Assembly: GCA_020205615.1 (NCBI GenBank)
Contig: CM035170.1
Coordinates: 31,248,123-31,312,122, forward strand
From: Panax quinquefolius
Taxonomy: Eukaryota > Streptophyta > Magnoliopsida > Apiales > Araliaceae
Length of the DNA stretch: 64,000 nucleotides
Reading direction: 5' to 3'
The position numbers were made by a program, and so were the translations under genes. Shown here one piece after another: positions 1 through 12,204 of this stretch (the stretch's first letter is position 1; each line of letters opens with the position of its first letter). The notes beneath the pieces are model-generated. The model was not told the DNA's origin. It worked only from the letters and a program-made list of their open reading frames with translations, and ran no database searches.

Positions 1-2046
1 TGGGTCTTTAACTCTTGAAGTTCAATAGGAGCCATTCGATATGGGGCTTTGGAAATGGGTTTTTTACCGGGTTCAAGGTCGATATAAAATTCAATTTCAC
101 GCTCAGGGGGTAGGTCAGGAAGTTCTTCGGGGAATACGTCAGGAAATTTATTAACAATAGAAATATCGTTCAAAACTGACGTATTTTTGTTTAAATCTGT
201 GACATGAGCTAAGAAAGCTTGACATCCGTTTTTCAATAAACGAATAGCTTTATGGCTTGAGATGACCGTGATTGATTTTAATAGTTTGGTCGCTTGAATT
301 CGCATAATAGGTTGATTAGGAATATGAAAGCTAACAACCTTACTAAAAACAATCAATTTTGTAATGATGAGTAGTTAACCAATTAATCCCTAGAATCACG
401 CCAAATACAAGTATTTTCAATGAAATAAGATCTACAGGTGTAATGTGAGGGTACCGATTTGAACCAAACAAGACTTATAAACAAAGGATGTAATGAAGGT
501 TTCTCCCAACGGAGTTTCCACAGATAAGTCAAAGTCTAATTTCTCCTGAGTCAAATTTAATCGATGAGCGCAAGTAGGAGAAATAAAAGAATGGGTAGAA
601 CCCAGATCAAATAAAGTATAGATTTCATTCGAGTTTATGATAAGCTTACCCGTGATGACCTCATTCGGGTTCCTTGCTTTCAGGAGGTCACAACAAACAC
701 TCTCCTCAGACTACCGGCTTTGACTTTTCCGGGACGACCTTTGGTGCCTCCATCCTAGTCAAATTTGTTCTTGGTGAACAACAAAATTGGGCTAAGTGAC
801 CTTCTCTTCCACAATTATAACATGTTTTGACTAAGACATCGCTGCAGCTTTGGACCGATGTGCCCCTCCCTCCGCATTTGAAACATATACGATAGGTGGT
901 CGTTCTCTTTCCTTAACGACAGTCTTTGGTTCGACGTATTTCCATCATTGTTGAATCTCTTCTTCTTGAAATGTCCATTCTTATTGTTTTGGCCTTGATT
1001 ACCACCGGCGGTTACCATTTCGCCCGTTGATTCCTCCACGCTTGTTGTCACCGCTTGACGATGATCGCTCTCATTGGTATTATCATTTTGCTTTGCTTCT
1101 CTTTTTAGTTATACGACTCGTTATCGCGCTTCCACTAATCGAGCCCTATTTACAACATCTGAATATAAACACAGTTTATGAGAAATAAGATGTTGACGTA
1201 TCTCCGGCTTCAAACCTCTTAAAAACATCCGTGTCATTCTCTCTTCATTATCCACCAAGTGGGACGAAACCAGGGATAACTCCGCAAATTTAGCCTCGTA
1301 TTGCGACACGGTCATATTGTTTTGTTCCAACTTTATAAACTCCACCTCCTTCATGTGACGAATACTTTCGGAAAGTATTTGTCGTTGAATGTTCTTGAAC
1401 TTCTCCCAAGACATCTTCAATCTGGCGAGTTGAGTACGCTTTCTGATTCCCACCAATGTCTGCCTCTCGCCTTGACATAAAGGCGTGAAAGGGAACCTTT
1501 TGTTCCTCGGAGCATCCCAAGACATCAAATATCTTGGTGATCTGCTTTATCCATGCTTCCGCCATAAGTGATTTTGGCTCTCCCTTAAACTTCGATGGTC
1601 CCAGCTCCTTGAATCTGCTTAGCAGAATCGCCTCGAGAGTTTCCAAGTGTTTCCACCGCATTTTGGACAGAGCCGCTCTCTTTCATTGTTGCATGAATTG
1701 CATAAAGCCCCTGAACATTTGATTATTCATCATTTGCTCAGTGTTGTTGTTTATATGAGGATTGTCGCCTTCCTGATGCACATTATCCTAATTATTGATA
1801 TGTGGTGAATCAACGGTCGCCTGTGCTCCATTGCTATTCTCAACATTCTCGGATGTCATTTTCAGATACTGCCACAAAACAAAGGTTAATTGACATGTAA
1901 CATATTATCCCTAAATTCTGACCGACCAATTAAATACCACATAAACTTAGGTAGGTCATACTAGCGAAGGAATTCTCCGTCTCTCCCCTCCTAGTACTAT
2001 TCTCACATCTTAGCCAGGGATCATATCCCTAAGCTTTGATACCAAC
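1..2046 (-). mobile_element. Ty3/gypsy retrotransposon, 5' internal part (gag, protease, start of RT); truncated by window edge
   Basis: Read on the minus strand, this is the 5' internal region of a Ty3/gypsy element. A gag-like start lies near 1859 and is soon interrupted by stops. Gag core sequence follows at about 1661-1121, but in two different frames (around 1290-1661 and 1121-1528), so at least one frameshift is present. A CCHC zinc knuckle of the form CYNC-GHLAQFC lies at about 779-823, preceded by a second, degenerate Cys cluster. The protease follows at about 460-640, then the protease-RT linker ending in an APYRMAPIELQELK motif at the window edge. The protease active site reads DLG instead of DSG. 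The rest of pol lies outside the window. It pairs with the LTR at 2047-4552. The family is certain; the lineage within Ty3 is probably a chromovirus by its linker motif. Confidence 0.9.
2033..2044 (-). other. Primer-binding site of the Ty3 element (initiator Met tRNA type)
   Basis: TGGTATCAAAGC on the minus strand starts two bases after the LTR end. It matches the plant initiator-Met tRNA primer site (TGGTATCAGAGC) with one mismatch. It fixes the element's orientation (minus) and the inner LTR border. Confidence 0.8.
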
Positions 2047-4552
2047 TGTGACGCCCCCAAAATTAGGTATACATCACCCATCTTGGGTCGCCAGATACAT
2101 GGTACAAAATTCAAATACAACTTACTAATACAACTGTCGTGTATAATACGACAAAACATAACTGTGAGTTTGAATACAATTATTGTCTACTAGAGATTAT
2201 ACAAACTCAAAAGGAGTCTTCATTACAATTATTAACACACTATTTCACAGAATAGTGAGGACTACTAATGCTATCCTTCCTGACCGCCACTCGCTCCCCG
2301 ATTAGTCCCCTCGCCTCGCTTCTCATTTCAAGAAGAGAACAATGAAAGAAAGGGTGAGCTCAAGTAGCCCAATAAGAAATATTATGACTAAGATAATGTA
2401 GAATAAATTATCGTTAGCCTTCAAACAATGTTAAACCGATAAAATATAACATCAAGTTTAATCTGCGTGAACAAGCAATCCATTAAAAGAGTCAGTAGAG
2501 AATAAAAAATCTACTATCTTTTATGATTTAAAAGGTTTTCATGACTTTTATCATTTGGGACTCAACAATAAATAATCCACATCATCGAATCACCCACGCA
2601 CTACTACCAAGGATATTCTCTAAGTATCACGGCCACAAATTATCCATGCACTACAGCCAAGGACATTCGTGTATTCATTAATGGTCATGATCATGCCAAC
2701 AACTGTCCATCAATGCACTACGGGCCAATGATAACTTTTACCACATCATTTGTAATATTACGGTCATAATTACACCGAATAATCCCTGGTCATAATCATA
2801 CCAAGTCCATCTATGCACTACAGGCCACAGATGACTTTCAAAAAAAATATAAATATGAGGATGATAACAATGATATAAGAATTCAATAAAACAAGTTCAA
2901 GAATTAATTTGTCCAAGAACTAATAATGTCCAAATTGTCAAAATGATAATACTTTGTAGAGTAAAATTCAAGAATGATCAGAAGAATATTTCCATGAAAA
3001 GATACTGGATGAAGCGCAAATATCAAGGATATTCTACTAATTTCATGGAGTATAAAAGTCAAAACTTTAACCAACTAAGTATAATAAAGAATGGAATAAC
3101 AAAAGAAATCACCACGCGCAAGGTGCTTGCATGTGACAAAGTTATTCCAATGAGAATAATAACGGAACCAGTCGTCGCAAAAATTTATGCAAGCGATGTT
3201 CCAACAGAATAATAAAGACGGAACCAGTCCTGTAAAACATACTGATGTGATGTTCAATTAGAATAATAATAAAGATGAGAACTCAGTCCGTGTAAAACAC
3301 ACGCATGTGATGTTCCAACAGAATAATAATAAAGATTTTAACCAGTCCTGTAAAACACACGCATGTGATGTTCCAATGTATAATAGAAGAATGTCACCAT
3401 GTATAGGGTAAACCACAGATACAAAGTTATTCCAATGTAGAATAATAAGCGATGGAATAACAATGTTTCTTCATGAATAAGAAAGAATAACACCCTTACA
3501 TTAGTAAATTGAATATCGCAGATAGTGTAGTAATGAATACTCTTCTTCTTTCTCTCTTATTCTCTATACTTTCTCTCTATAAACTTGAATGAATTAAATG
3601 AAAAATAATGAAGCACTAGGCCTCTATTTATAGAAGATTTCTAGCTTAGCACTTGAAATGTGAAAAGGCAAGTGGCTTGACGACTGGTGATGTGAAAAGA
3701 AAAGTGGTTTGACGCCTGTAATGTGAAACGACAATTTGTTCGACGCCTGTAATATGAAACGGCAAGTGGTTTGACGTCTGGTAAAGGTAGTTACTATTGA
3801 CGAAGGTAATTACTATTGAGGAAGGTAATTACTATTGACGAAGATAATTACTATTGACGAAAGGACTCTTAAATGATGACAAAGGGGCCCCCCATAAAAT
3901 AACCAAACTTACCACAAACGTCTCATAATAGACTCTTTATATACATCAAGGATTGAATAAATATTACCACAAATTATTTTATTTTTAATCAACACACATT
4001 TAATCTTTCAACAATTATTAATCATTTATAACTTGTCGTCTCAATTATTGATTTACTAATATAACATATTATATAGATGATACTGTGACAATAATTGAAT
4101 CAATAATATAAGAGATATGATCGCAAAGAATTATCGTAGAGAATAATTGAGTATAATGAGTGACTTCTCACGTAAGCATCAATAATCAATACTGCGTGCT
4201 ACTATGCAACCACGCCAGACATCGTACTTTTACTACTACCGTAGTTCAACAGTTTTAACGGTAACACCTCCGTAGTTATTTTCATAAAAAAGTATTATTT
4301 TCGTTTTTTCAATCCGACAAATAATTCCGCCAGGGGTCCAATTAATGATTGATTGTCTTGGTCGTCATTTAATATTCTCCGATAAAAAAAAGAATATTCC
4401 CCACCAAACGAATATTTTATAACAACTTGCTTACTTTGCAAAATTTATAAATATTACCCACAACTATAACATTATATCAAATTTACTCCATAATATTCAA
4501 AAATAATATTTATAGAAAATTCATCTTTATTTATAAAAGTTGGGGTCTTACA
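2047..4552 (-). repeat. 5' LTR of the Ty3/gypsy element (2506 bp)
   Basis: On the + strand the LTR opens with TGTGACGCCCCC and closes with GGGGTCTTACA; in element sense it runs TGTAAGACCCC...GGGGGCGTCACA. The same two ends bound the solo LTR at 25890-28370, and internal text (for example around the GGGAATATTCG motif) also matches, so the two belong to one family at moderate divergence. Inside are degenerate repeats of about 60 bp (about 3150-3420) and a 4-copy repeat of about 20 bp (about 3783-3862). The outer flank is GTAAA; the matching duplicate would lie left of the window. Confidence 0.9.
3783..3862. repeat. Short tandem repeat in LTR
   Basis: About four copies of a roughly 20-bp unit around TAATTACTATTGACGAAGG, in the LTR at 2047-4552. 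No coding potential. Confidence 0.8.
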
Positions 4553-4619
4553 GTAAACGACATATAATTTGAAACAAATTTTTTCTTCTAAAACGTCACT
4601 TATTTAGGAATGGAAGGAG
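4553..4619. mobile_element. Truncated Stowaway-like MITE end
   Basis: The last about 67 bp of a Stowaway (Tc1/Mariner) MITE, ending in GGAAGGAG followed by TA. It resembles the right end of the MITE at 7091-7391. It begins at the LTR border, so the Ty3 element landed inside this MITE; the other half should lie beyond the element, left of the window. Confidence 0.6.
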
Positions 4620-4641
4620 TAAAATTTTGATAAATCTACTA

Positions 4642-4924
4642 CTCCCTCCGTTCCTTAATATAAATCGTTTTAGAAAAATATTTTTGTTCCTTAATATAAG
4701 CCGTTTGAGAATTTCAAGTAAGCATTAATTGCTTAGTTTCCAATATTACTCCAAGTATTAAATGTAACTGTGGTTCTCTCACTATTTTTTGTCCAATAAA
4801 TAACAATCTCTTATTCCAATGCAAGGGTAATATAGACAATTGATATTATAGTTAATGTTATACAATTATCACCTTAATACTTGTGCACAACTCTAAAACG
4901 ACTTATATTAAAAAACGGATGGAG
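4642..4924. mobile_element. Stowaway MITE (283 bp)
   Basis: Begins CTCCCTCCGTTCC and ends with the degenerate inverse GGATGGAG, flanked by TA on both sides (4640-4641 and 4925-4926). The ends, size, AT richness and TA target are those of Stowaway Tc1/Mariner MITEs. No coding capacity. Confidence 0.8.
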
Positions 4925-6813
4925 TAATATGTGAGCCCTACGTGTGAAAATATCAAAAAATAATGTATAAATATCAATTTCCAATAACAAATCCCACCTC
5001 CTAACGTCACCTTTCAAAACCTAAGTCTGTTTGGGATAGTAACCAATTTACTGATGATAAAATTTACTTGCTATCCCTAATATCTAAAGGAAGCGAAAAT
5101 TTTCACGTTACTTTTTAATATTTCAACATAATGAAAATAGTCGCTATAGGATCTATAGCATCGGTAAAAATCGTTGTTGTACATTTATAACGACACTTTT
5201 CATGTAAAAATAACAAAATTCATGTAAAAATATCAATTTCATATCTAAAATATAAGGTTTTCTGCCAAATACACTCGTGGAGACTGGAGAGTATCTTAAA
5301 AAGTTAAAATTGAGAAAGCAAGCCAGTATCAATTCCATATCAGTATCCCAAACTATCGATGTAGAATAATAAGGTAGTTCTCTCCTATATAGCCATTTCC
5401 GCTCGATGTCCACAAATCGCACTACTCTTAAAAGTTATAAAATAAACAAACAATTCGGATTCGATTCGTACTAGCTCGACAAAAAGTTCGATTCGAGGTC
5501 GACTCGAAATATAAATGATTCAAATATAAGCAAATTTTAAAATTAAATAAATTACTTGAACTCCTCAAATTACAATTTGCTATTGATACTCGGATTATAT
5601 TCGTTCCTCAATTCGAGATCGTGTTCGATTCGATTGCTAAACGAGTCTGAATCAAACTTTATTTTATATTTGATAAATTTTGTGAACCAAATTTGAACAA
5701 CTCAATACTCAATTCGATTCGGTTCATTTACACCCTTAACTATACTATTAAATACAACATATAGCCCTTTCCGCTCGATGTCTAAATACAACGTAAATAA
5801 TCCTGAGAGAGCTCATCCTAAAAAAAAACCTAGTTAAAGAGGGATAATCTAAAGTTGTGTTAACCCCACAGAAGTACATATGCATACTACCGATGTGAGA
5901 TTTGCGAGGATGACACCACATTTGATTTCATAACATGCTTATATTTCCTTACAGGAATTGCTATTTCTTTTAGTGAAAATGATAATTTACATATTATTTC
6001 ATTCTAATGCAAAATTCGTTTATAATTTATGGGAGGGACTATTTGAAAATATCATTTTTACTAGCTAGTGAAACTTATATTAAAACTGATATATCAACAC
6101 AAAACCCAACAAAAAAACTTAACAAAATGAATACTATCTCCTCTACTCTATTTTTTAAAAAAGTATCAAGAGATAAAAAAGTACGGATAAGAGGGTTTGA
6201 GGATGTAATTTGAAGGGCTAACACGTCACGTTTTGTTAGAAAGAATTACGAGTATTAACTCTTACAAGAAAAATAATATATATTGCAAAAGATTACGTCA
6301 ATTTTTTAATTGGAATTATGTAGATAAATATTAGTAATAATTTTTTTAATAAGGTCCTCTTATAATTTATACAAATCACATGTATTAATAAATTTTATAA
6401 GTGCAATTCAACATAAATTTATTACAATATATAACAAGACTCTTATTAGAAAGTTCACAATATATACAGTAGTTATATACATTTTGTAAATAATACAACT
6501 CTCATTTTTGAACTCCTTCACTTTGGAGGGATATTTGTTACACGTACAATGAACTTCAAAATAAACATCAAGAATCTCTCTCGGTTACATTATTTATAAA
6601 CTAAACAGTCTATAAATAAGAATAAAGTCTCAATAATGAATAAATAAAATCTCACAATAAGAAGAAATAAAATCTTACAATACAAATTCACACATTTGAA
6701 AACAATCACATCTAAACTCTACAAACTCACTTATTGTATGATGATCCATTAATATCATTCGGGGTTCAAAATTCGGCAATTAGTTCAAGATCTTAAAAAG
6801 AGTTACTCTTATA
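4925..6813. other. Intergenic spacer, no gene seen
   Basis: AT-rich. A segment at about 5440-5742 is rich in TTCGATTC-type words and ends CATTTACACCCTTA, as many short non-autonomous hAT elements do, but I see no matching left end. The phrase TTTCCGCTCGATGTC occurs twice, near 5395 and 5768, as direct repeats flanking that segment. No conserved reading frame. Confidence 0.5.
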
Positions 6814-7088
6814 CTCCCTCCGTTCCTAAAATATTATCGTTTTAAAAGAAAAAATTTGTTTCAAAAAGTTTGTCGTTTACAACTTTCGAGAAGAATAAAT
6901 TATTTATTTTCCTATATTACCCCTACCTTCTCTCATTGTTCCAAAAAATTCTCTTTCTTGTCTTAATAGTTTTCAATTTTCCATAGAGGGATAGTGATGT
7001 AATTTCAAACAAAATTTATTTGGTAAATGATACTTTCTTAATCCATGTGCCAAAACCTTAAACGACAATCTTTTAAGAACGGAGGTAG
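6814..7088. mobile_element. Stowaway MITE, left member of an inverted pair
   Basis: Begins CTCCCTCCGTTCC after TA and ends GGAGGTAG before TA. Inner sequence is shared with the neighbouring MITE at 7091-7391 in opposite orientation. Confidence 0.8.
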
Positions 7089-7090
7089 TA

Positions 7091-7391
7091 CTAACTATGT
7101 TCTTAAAAGATTGTCGTTTAAAAGTTTTTGCAAGTTTTTGCACATGAATTAAGAAAGTCATTTAATACTATCATTTACTAACAATTAAAATTTGTTTGAA
7201 ATTTCATTACTACCCCTTTATGGAAAGTTGAAAACTATTAATACTACAAAGAAGAATTTTTTGAGACAATAAGAGAAGGTAGGGGTGATATAGGAAAGTA
7301 AATAATTTATTCTCCTAAAAAATTGTAAACGACAAATAAATTAGAACAAATTTTTCCTTCTAAAACGAAAATCTTTTAGGAACGGAGGGAG
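7091..7391. mobile_element. Stowaway MITE, right member of an inverted pair
   Basis: Ends in GGAACGGAGGGAG before TA. Its left end is degenerate and abuts the previous MITE. It carries the same family sequence as 6814-7088 but inverted, so the two together form a long imperfect palindrome. Confidence 0.75.
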
Positions 7392-7402
7392 TACCAGTCT
7401 TA

Positions 7403-7787
7403 CGCTCTGTTTCTGAGTTTTAAAATGGACAGAAAAAAAAAAAGAGAAATGAACGGAAAATTTAAGTTTTCTTTCCAATTTTTATGTTTCTGAGTTTTTT
7501 AATAAAAGGAAAACAAAAGAAATGAATAGAAAACTTGGCCACTTTTCTCTCGCTAAAAGTTTTCCGTCCAAAATTATTTGATTTGAATGGAAAATAAATT
7601 TGAATAAGTAATATTTTTATAATTCTCATATTATCCTCAACTTTTAATATAATAAATTTTAAATTACAACTCATGTCCTCAATTTTAAATTTTCTATTCT
7701 TTTATATTAAAAACTCAAAAACAACACAAAGAAAAACTTCAAATTTTCTATTCTTTTCTTTTCTGTTCAAAACTCAGAAACAGAGCG
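7403..7787. mobile_element. TIR MITE of unassigned superfamily (385 bp)
   Basis: Terminal inverted repeats CGCTCTGTTTCTGAGTTTT and AAAACTCAGAAACAGAGCG bound an AT-rich, non-coding interior. A second, inner pair of similar inverted sequences lies near 7480 and 7705. TA flanks both ends, which fits a Tc1/Mariner or a PIF/Harbinger-like target; I cannot tell which. Confidence 0.75.
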
Positions 7788-8116
7788 TAAAAGTTTCAAG
7801 ACAGTCCCTTGGGTATTATTTTCTTAGCTTCATGAACCAAGCAATAAGGTGATGAGTCCTTTTATTAACTTTTCATATGTTGGGTGCAACTTGAGGGTAA
7901 GAATAGGTCCGGTGTGTTCAATTAATTTGAGCAAATCAAGGTAAGGTTGGTTAGAACTTAAACATCCAAGCTTTTAAGAGTAGCATGAAGCAAGCTAGTA
8001 ATTATTAACTGCAAACCCAACTTCACTTGAATAGCACGTCATGCTAGTAGGGGCCCTTTACTTCCACATTTATGGTTTTGCCCTTTTAGATTCTCCCCTG
8101 CAGTTGTATGCCTGCC
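7788..8116. other. Upstream region of the CFL1-like gene
   Basis: Non-coding sequence between the MITE and the TATA box. No clear conserved site beyond the core promoter. Confidence 0.5.
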
Positions 8117-8123
8117 TATATAA
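8117..8123 (+). promoter_or_regulatory. TATA box of the CFL1-like gene
   Basis: TATATAA lies 94 bp upstream of the start codon, in a pyrimidine-rich region. That predicts transcription from about 8150 and a 5' UTR of roughly 65 bp. Confidence 0.6.
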
Positions 8124-8216
8124 CCACTCATGCTAATTTCACCATACACTCTCACCTAGAAAAGAATAGGGAGGGTAAGAGTAATCAAATAATCATCACC
8201 TTCTTTGAAATCAGCC

Positions 8217-8991
8217 ATGGTTTCCTTTCATACACCTCTCTCACCTAGTCGGACAAAGATGATTCAAGAATTTGAAGTTGAGATTTCATCGAAAAAACAA
8301 AAATTGGAGTCACAAACTGGAGATATTCCTAAGAAGCCTATAAAACCCAAAAGCATGAAAAACATATTCGACACTGAGCTACACCTCGAGGCACCATCGC
8401 CTTTGGAGTGGCAACGATGCCTAGATATCAAGGTATAATTTTATCTAACTCATATATAAGTTAGTGTGCTTGTACGAGAGTAGTACAGTAACTAAGACTT
8501 TTCCTTTCTTTATTTCCAAACTATAGTCTGGTCAGATATATTTCTACAACACAAGGACTCATAAGAGGGAACCAAGTGATGCAAGAATCAACGTGCCAGT
8601 GAAAATAAACAGCCTAAACACTGGTGACTTGAGCTTAGACCTCGAGCTAAATTTACCTTGTGGCTCGGTTGAGAAGAATAAGGATTGTGATCACAATAAT
8701 GTCAACCATGATTCTTGTAACAAGCTACGAAGCTTTGGTGATCTATTCAATAATTCAACCAAAAATGAGAAGAATAGGAGTGGCGGTTTTCTGCATTCTC
8801 CATCTTGGCTGACATTCGAAGGAGATGAGAGAGAGATGGTAACTGCTGTTTGCAAGAAGTGTCACATGTTAGTGATGATGTGCAAGTCTTCTCCTGAATG
8901 CCCTAACTGTAAATTCGTGCATCCACCAGATCAAAGTCCTCCTAGCTTATTTGCACCAAAGGTTAAGCCTCTTATGTTAAGGAGTATCTAG
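8217..8991 (+). CDS. CFL1-like protein: WW-type domain, EAR motif, Cys-rich tail (226 aa, two exons)
   Basis: Exons 8217-8432 and 8527-8991, with a GT-AG intron of 94 bp and phase 0; together 226 codons plus stop. The start is the ATG at 8217; the in-frame codon at 8205 is TTG. In order: a variable basic N-terminus, a WW-like segment spanning the splice (PLEWQRCLDIK then SGQIYFYNTRTHKR, about residues 60-86), an LxLxL repressor (EAR) motif LDLELNL at 109-115, and a C-terminal Cys cluster with CxxC at 181-184 and 197-200. The second WW tryptophan is absent, as I recall for plant CFL1-type proteins. Family knowledge: CFL1 of rice and Arabidopsis is a nuclear regulator of cuticle and epidermal development that acts through HD-ZIP IV factors. 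Function here is inferred from that family. The gene looks intact. Confidence 0.88.
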
Positions 8992-9452
8992 CGTTGATTG
9001 TATTAATAATACAACTGCGGTGTCTAGAATTCTAGATATCCCTAGTTGGCTAACTTCTGATGGACCTATTATTATTGAAAAATAAACATTAAAAAAAACA
9101 ATTCCCCATTATCCGTGTATAAAGTGTAATGCTTTATTATGTAAAAAAGGAAAGAGAGAGAAGTATGCTTTATTATGTAAACTTTTAAGTAAATATTTTT
9201 TTCAAAAAGATGATTAATGATATTGTGGAACTTTCCCGTCATCCATGTATGAAGTGTAATGCAAATGCTAACTTTCATAGGATTATGTATTTTTATCCTT
9301 CAATTTTCTTCCTCTTTGTTTTTGGATTGGTGGGTCCATAAGAAGAAAAAGATAGTAGGGTTCTTAGGTGAAGGTTAATTAACCTCCAAGGAGTGCAGTC
9401 TGCTATGGCTCTGTGGTTCCCAATCAGCCACTCAAAACAAGAGTCTCATTTA

Positions 9453-9799
9453 CTCCCTCCGTCCCTAATTATTTGACGTTTTAGAGATGGAAACAAGAAT
9501 TAAGATAATGTCCCTAATTATTTGACGTTTTAGAGATGGAAACAAGAATTAAGATAATGATTGAAAAACATTAAATATAGTACTCAATTGTCTATAATAC
9601 CTTTAAATCTTTTGTTCGGATAAGAAGAGTTTTGTTGGGATAAGGAGAAAAAGAGTTTAAAATATCAAAAAAAAATAGGTAGAGTAATAAGGGGTAATTT
9701 TGGAAAAATTGTCATTAATTCTCCTAGATTTGAATAACGTCAAATAATTAGAGACAAATGAAAAATTCTAAAACGTCAAATAATTAGGGACGGAGGGAG
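9453..9799. mobile_element. Stowaway MITE with internal duplication (347 bp)
   Basis: Begins CTCCCTCCGTCCC and ends GGGACGGAGGGAG, with TA on each side. Near the left end a segment of about 59 bp (beginning TCCCTAATTATTTGACG) occurs twice in tandem, so the left arm is longer than the right. Confidence 0.85.
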
Positions 9800-11685
9800 T
9801 ACTTTTATGAAATATTCTCTCTCTCAAAACGAAGGTTTATTTGGCTTTCTCAAATGAAACCAAACGGAGTGAAATATGTTCGGCAAACTTTCAATAAAGG
9901 AATCAACACGATTCACCTTTTACCTAGAATTGAGTAGTTACTAGTTACATCAGACAGGTTCAGACACTAGCTTATGTGATTACTCAACCATATAGTGGTC
10001 ACAAGACTAATTTTTGGAACGACCAAGACATTACTTGGCTTAACTAGTGCTGGTCCTTTTGCTTCTTTGGGGGATAACCATTAAATCCTTATTTATGCCC
10101 TATCAATCAGACTTGAGTCTGATTGAACTAAATTTTTCCCTGGTGCAATTTACTTCTACATTCATTATAAGATAGCCAAACAACAGTGTCAAAACTCATA
10201 CACTAAAGTCTTAACATATTAGCACAGCTTCAGAACATAAAACATGAAAAGGAGAGAAATTCATAATAATGCAGCTGCCTCGAGCAAATACTACATCATG
10301 ATAATCATGCCAGGAAATATGAATATCAAGTTTCCTATATCACAATCACAAATATCATCTTAACTAATAAGGCTAGTATTAACACCAAACAGTAAATAAT
10401 TAAAAAGAAAGAAGTTATTAAATTGCCACATCAAAGTTTTTCATCCAAATATCAAATTTGAGAATCCATGAGACAAAGTAAAGCATGTTAAGACACAATA
10501 ATAGCTTCTAAGCACATTTTCTAACTACTATAGAATTTAGATATTTGCAACAAGTCTGCTAAAATATCATAATACCGAGTTAAAAAAATACTAGATTAAT
10601 ATCAATCAAGCGTCAGCATAATCCCTTTTTTAATCATTCCAAAAGTCTTTCATTTCCCAAGCCTTTCTTTGGGACATTTAATGTTGTGGTGATGCTATGA
10701 TACGAAGAAAGGTGCATACCTGTAAACAGAACCAAGAACCATGTGAATCTCTCTAGGAAGTAGGATGCATCTAGTGTAATGCTTTAAGCCCTAGTGCTCG
10801 ACGAGGTAGATGCCAGACTGCTTTAGTAAAGTAGTTCATGTAGATCCTGAAAATTGATCACCTGAAATAGAACAATATTAGAGTATCATGATTTGGCCTG
10901 TAAGAACTGCTTTACTTACTCCCTAAAGCATTTCTAGCAACATAAAAAGTCCATTAAACCCAAAAAAAAATTGCTGAGGAATGTACGTTACATTTGATAT
11001 GAATATAGCATGGTACAACTTCTCCGTATATAATCTCAAATATTTATTTTGGAAGGACAATTTTATTTGTTGTTTTAGCTATAGTTGCATGAATATCAAT
11101 AATTAGTATTGAATCATGACATTTCATGCTTCTTTTTTCCTCCAGGGATTCCTTGGTCGTTAAATTAAGGGTAGGTTTCTGCCGACTTTTCTTGGGAAAA
11201 CAATAACCATGAAGGAGCTTAGGAAGTACATGGTAGTGATGATAAGAACTCGTACCCATATGAAAGCATAATAGAGAATTAGAGATCAATGCCTCTCATT
11301 GAAAAGATTGTCCATCAATGTAAAAGTAATAGCTAAAGAGAAAGCTTAAGGACTTAATAGAACATATCCAAAGATATGTTTTTGAATAACATATCAATTT
11401 TGATAATCTGAGCCTATCAGGATTCCAATATCACTTTAGACGGCAACTGTGAGAGACTAGCACATTTGACCCTCAAATACTCTTAGTTAAAGAGATTGTC
11501 AGCAGTATTATTCCAAAATGTTTTTTATGTAAGCCATTTATATATATTACATCTCAGGCCATGGTGATGGAGATGCTCAAACCAATTGACAAAAAACCGT
11601 TCATATAGTTTAGTACTTTGGTAAACAGAATAAATAGCATTGTTATTTATCATAAGAGCTAGACTAGAATTAATTACAAGCACCT
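9800..11685. other. Spacer between the CFL1-like gene and the ZYP1 3' end
   Basis: No conserved reading frame, RNA gene or clear transposon end seen. The part next to 11685 presumably holds the ZYP1 3' UTR and poly(A) region. Confidence 0.5.
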
Positions 11686-12132
11686 CTAATCAAAAGCATA
11701 AGGATCATCTGCATATGGATTCAAAGAACCTTCCGAGAACAAATCGCCTATATTGGAAGGCTTGGAATGACCGCCGCCTTTGCTTCCCTGCATATAATTT
11801 AATAATGGGCTTCAGAACAAGCTAGAGATGAGCTCATGGTTTTAAAATCTGTTTTAAAGATTCTTTTTCACCAAGATGTAGTTAATACAAATTATAATAA
11901 TTTTACCCTGTTTGTATAATTTGAAGAGCTGTTGTGTGTATACACACACACACACACATGGAGCATAATCCACAACCAACATTGGTTGTAACCAACATCC
12001 GCCAAATAGTTGGACAGATGCGTTTTAATAGTAGCATCCGCCCAATTATTTGGCAGAGATGCCAAACAATTGGTCAGTGTCTGCCCAACTGTTTGGTAGA
12101 TTTTTGGCTACAACCAACTTTGGATGTAGATC

Positions 12133-12204
<72 letters not shown>

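Noticed and set aside
1534..1722. Short + strand ORF in the Ty3 gag region
   Set aside because: Antisense to gag, with no similarity to any protein I know.
5440..5742. Full hAT MITE
   Set aside because: The right end CATTTACACCCTTA fits, but no matching left end or 8-bp duplication was found.
8205..8216. Upstream in-frame start for the CFL1-like gene
   Set aside because: The codon at 8205 is TTG; the first ATG in frame is at 8217.
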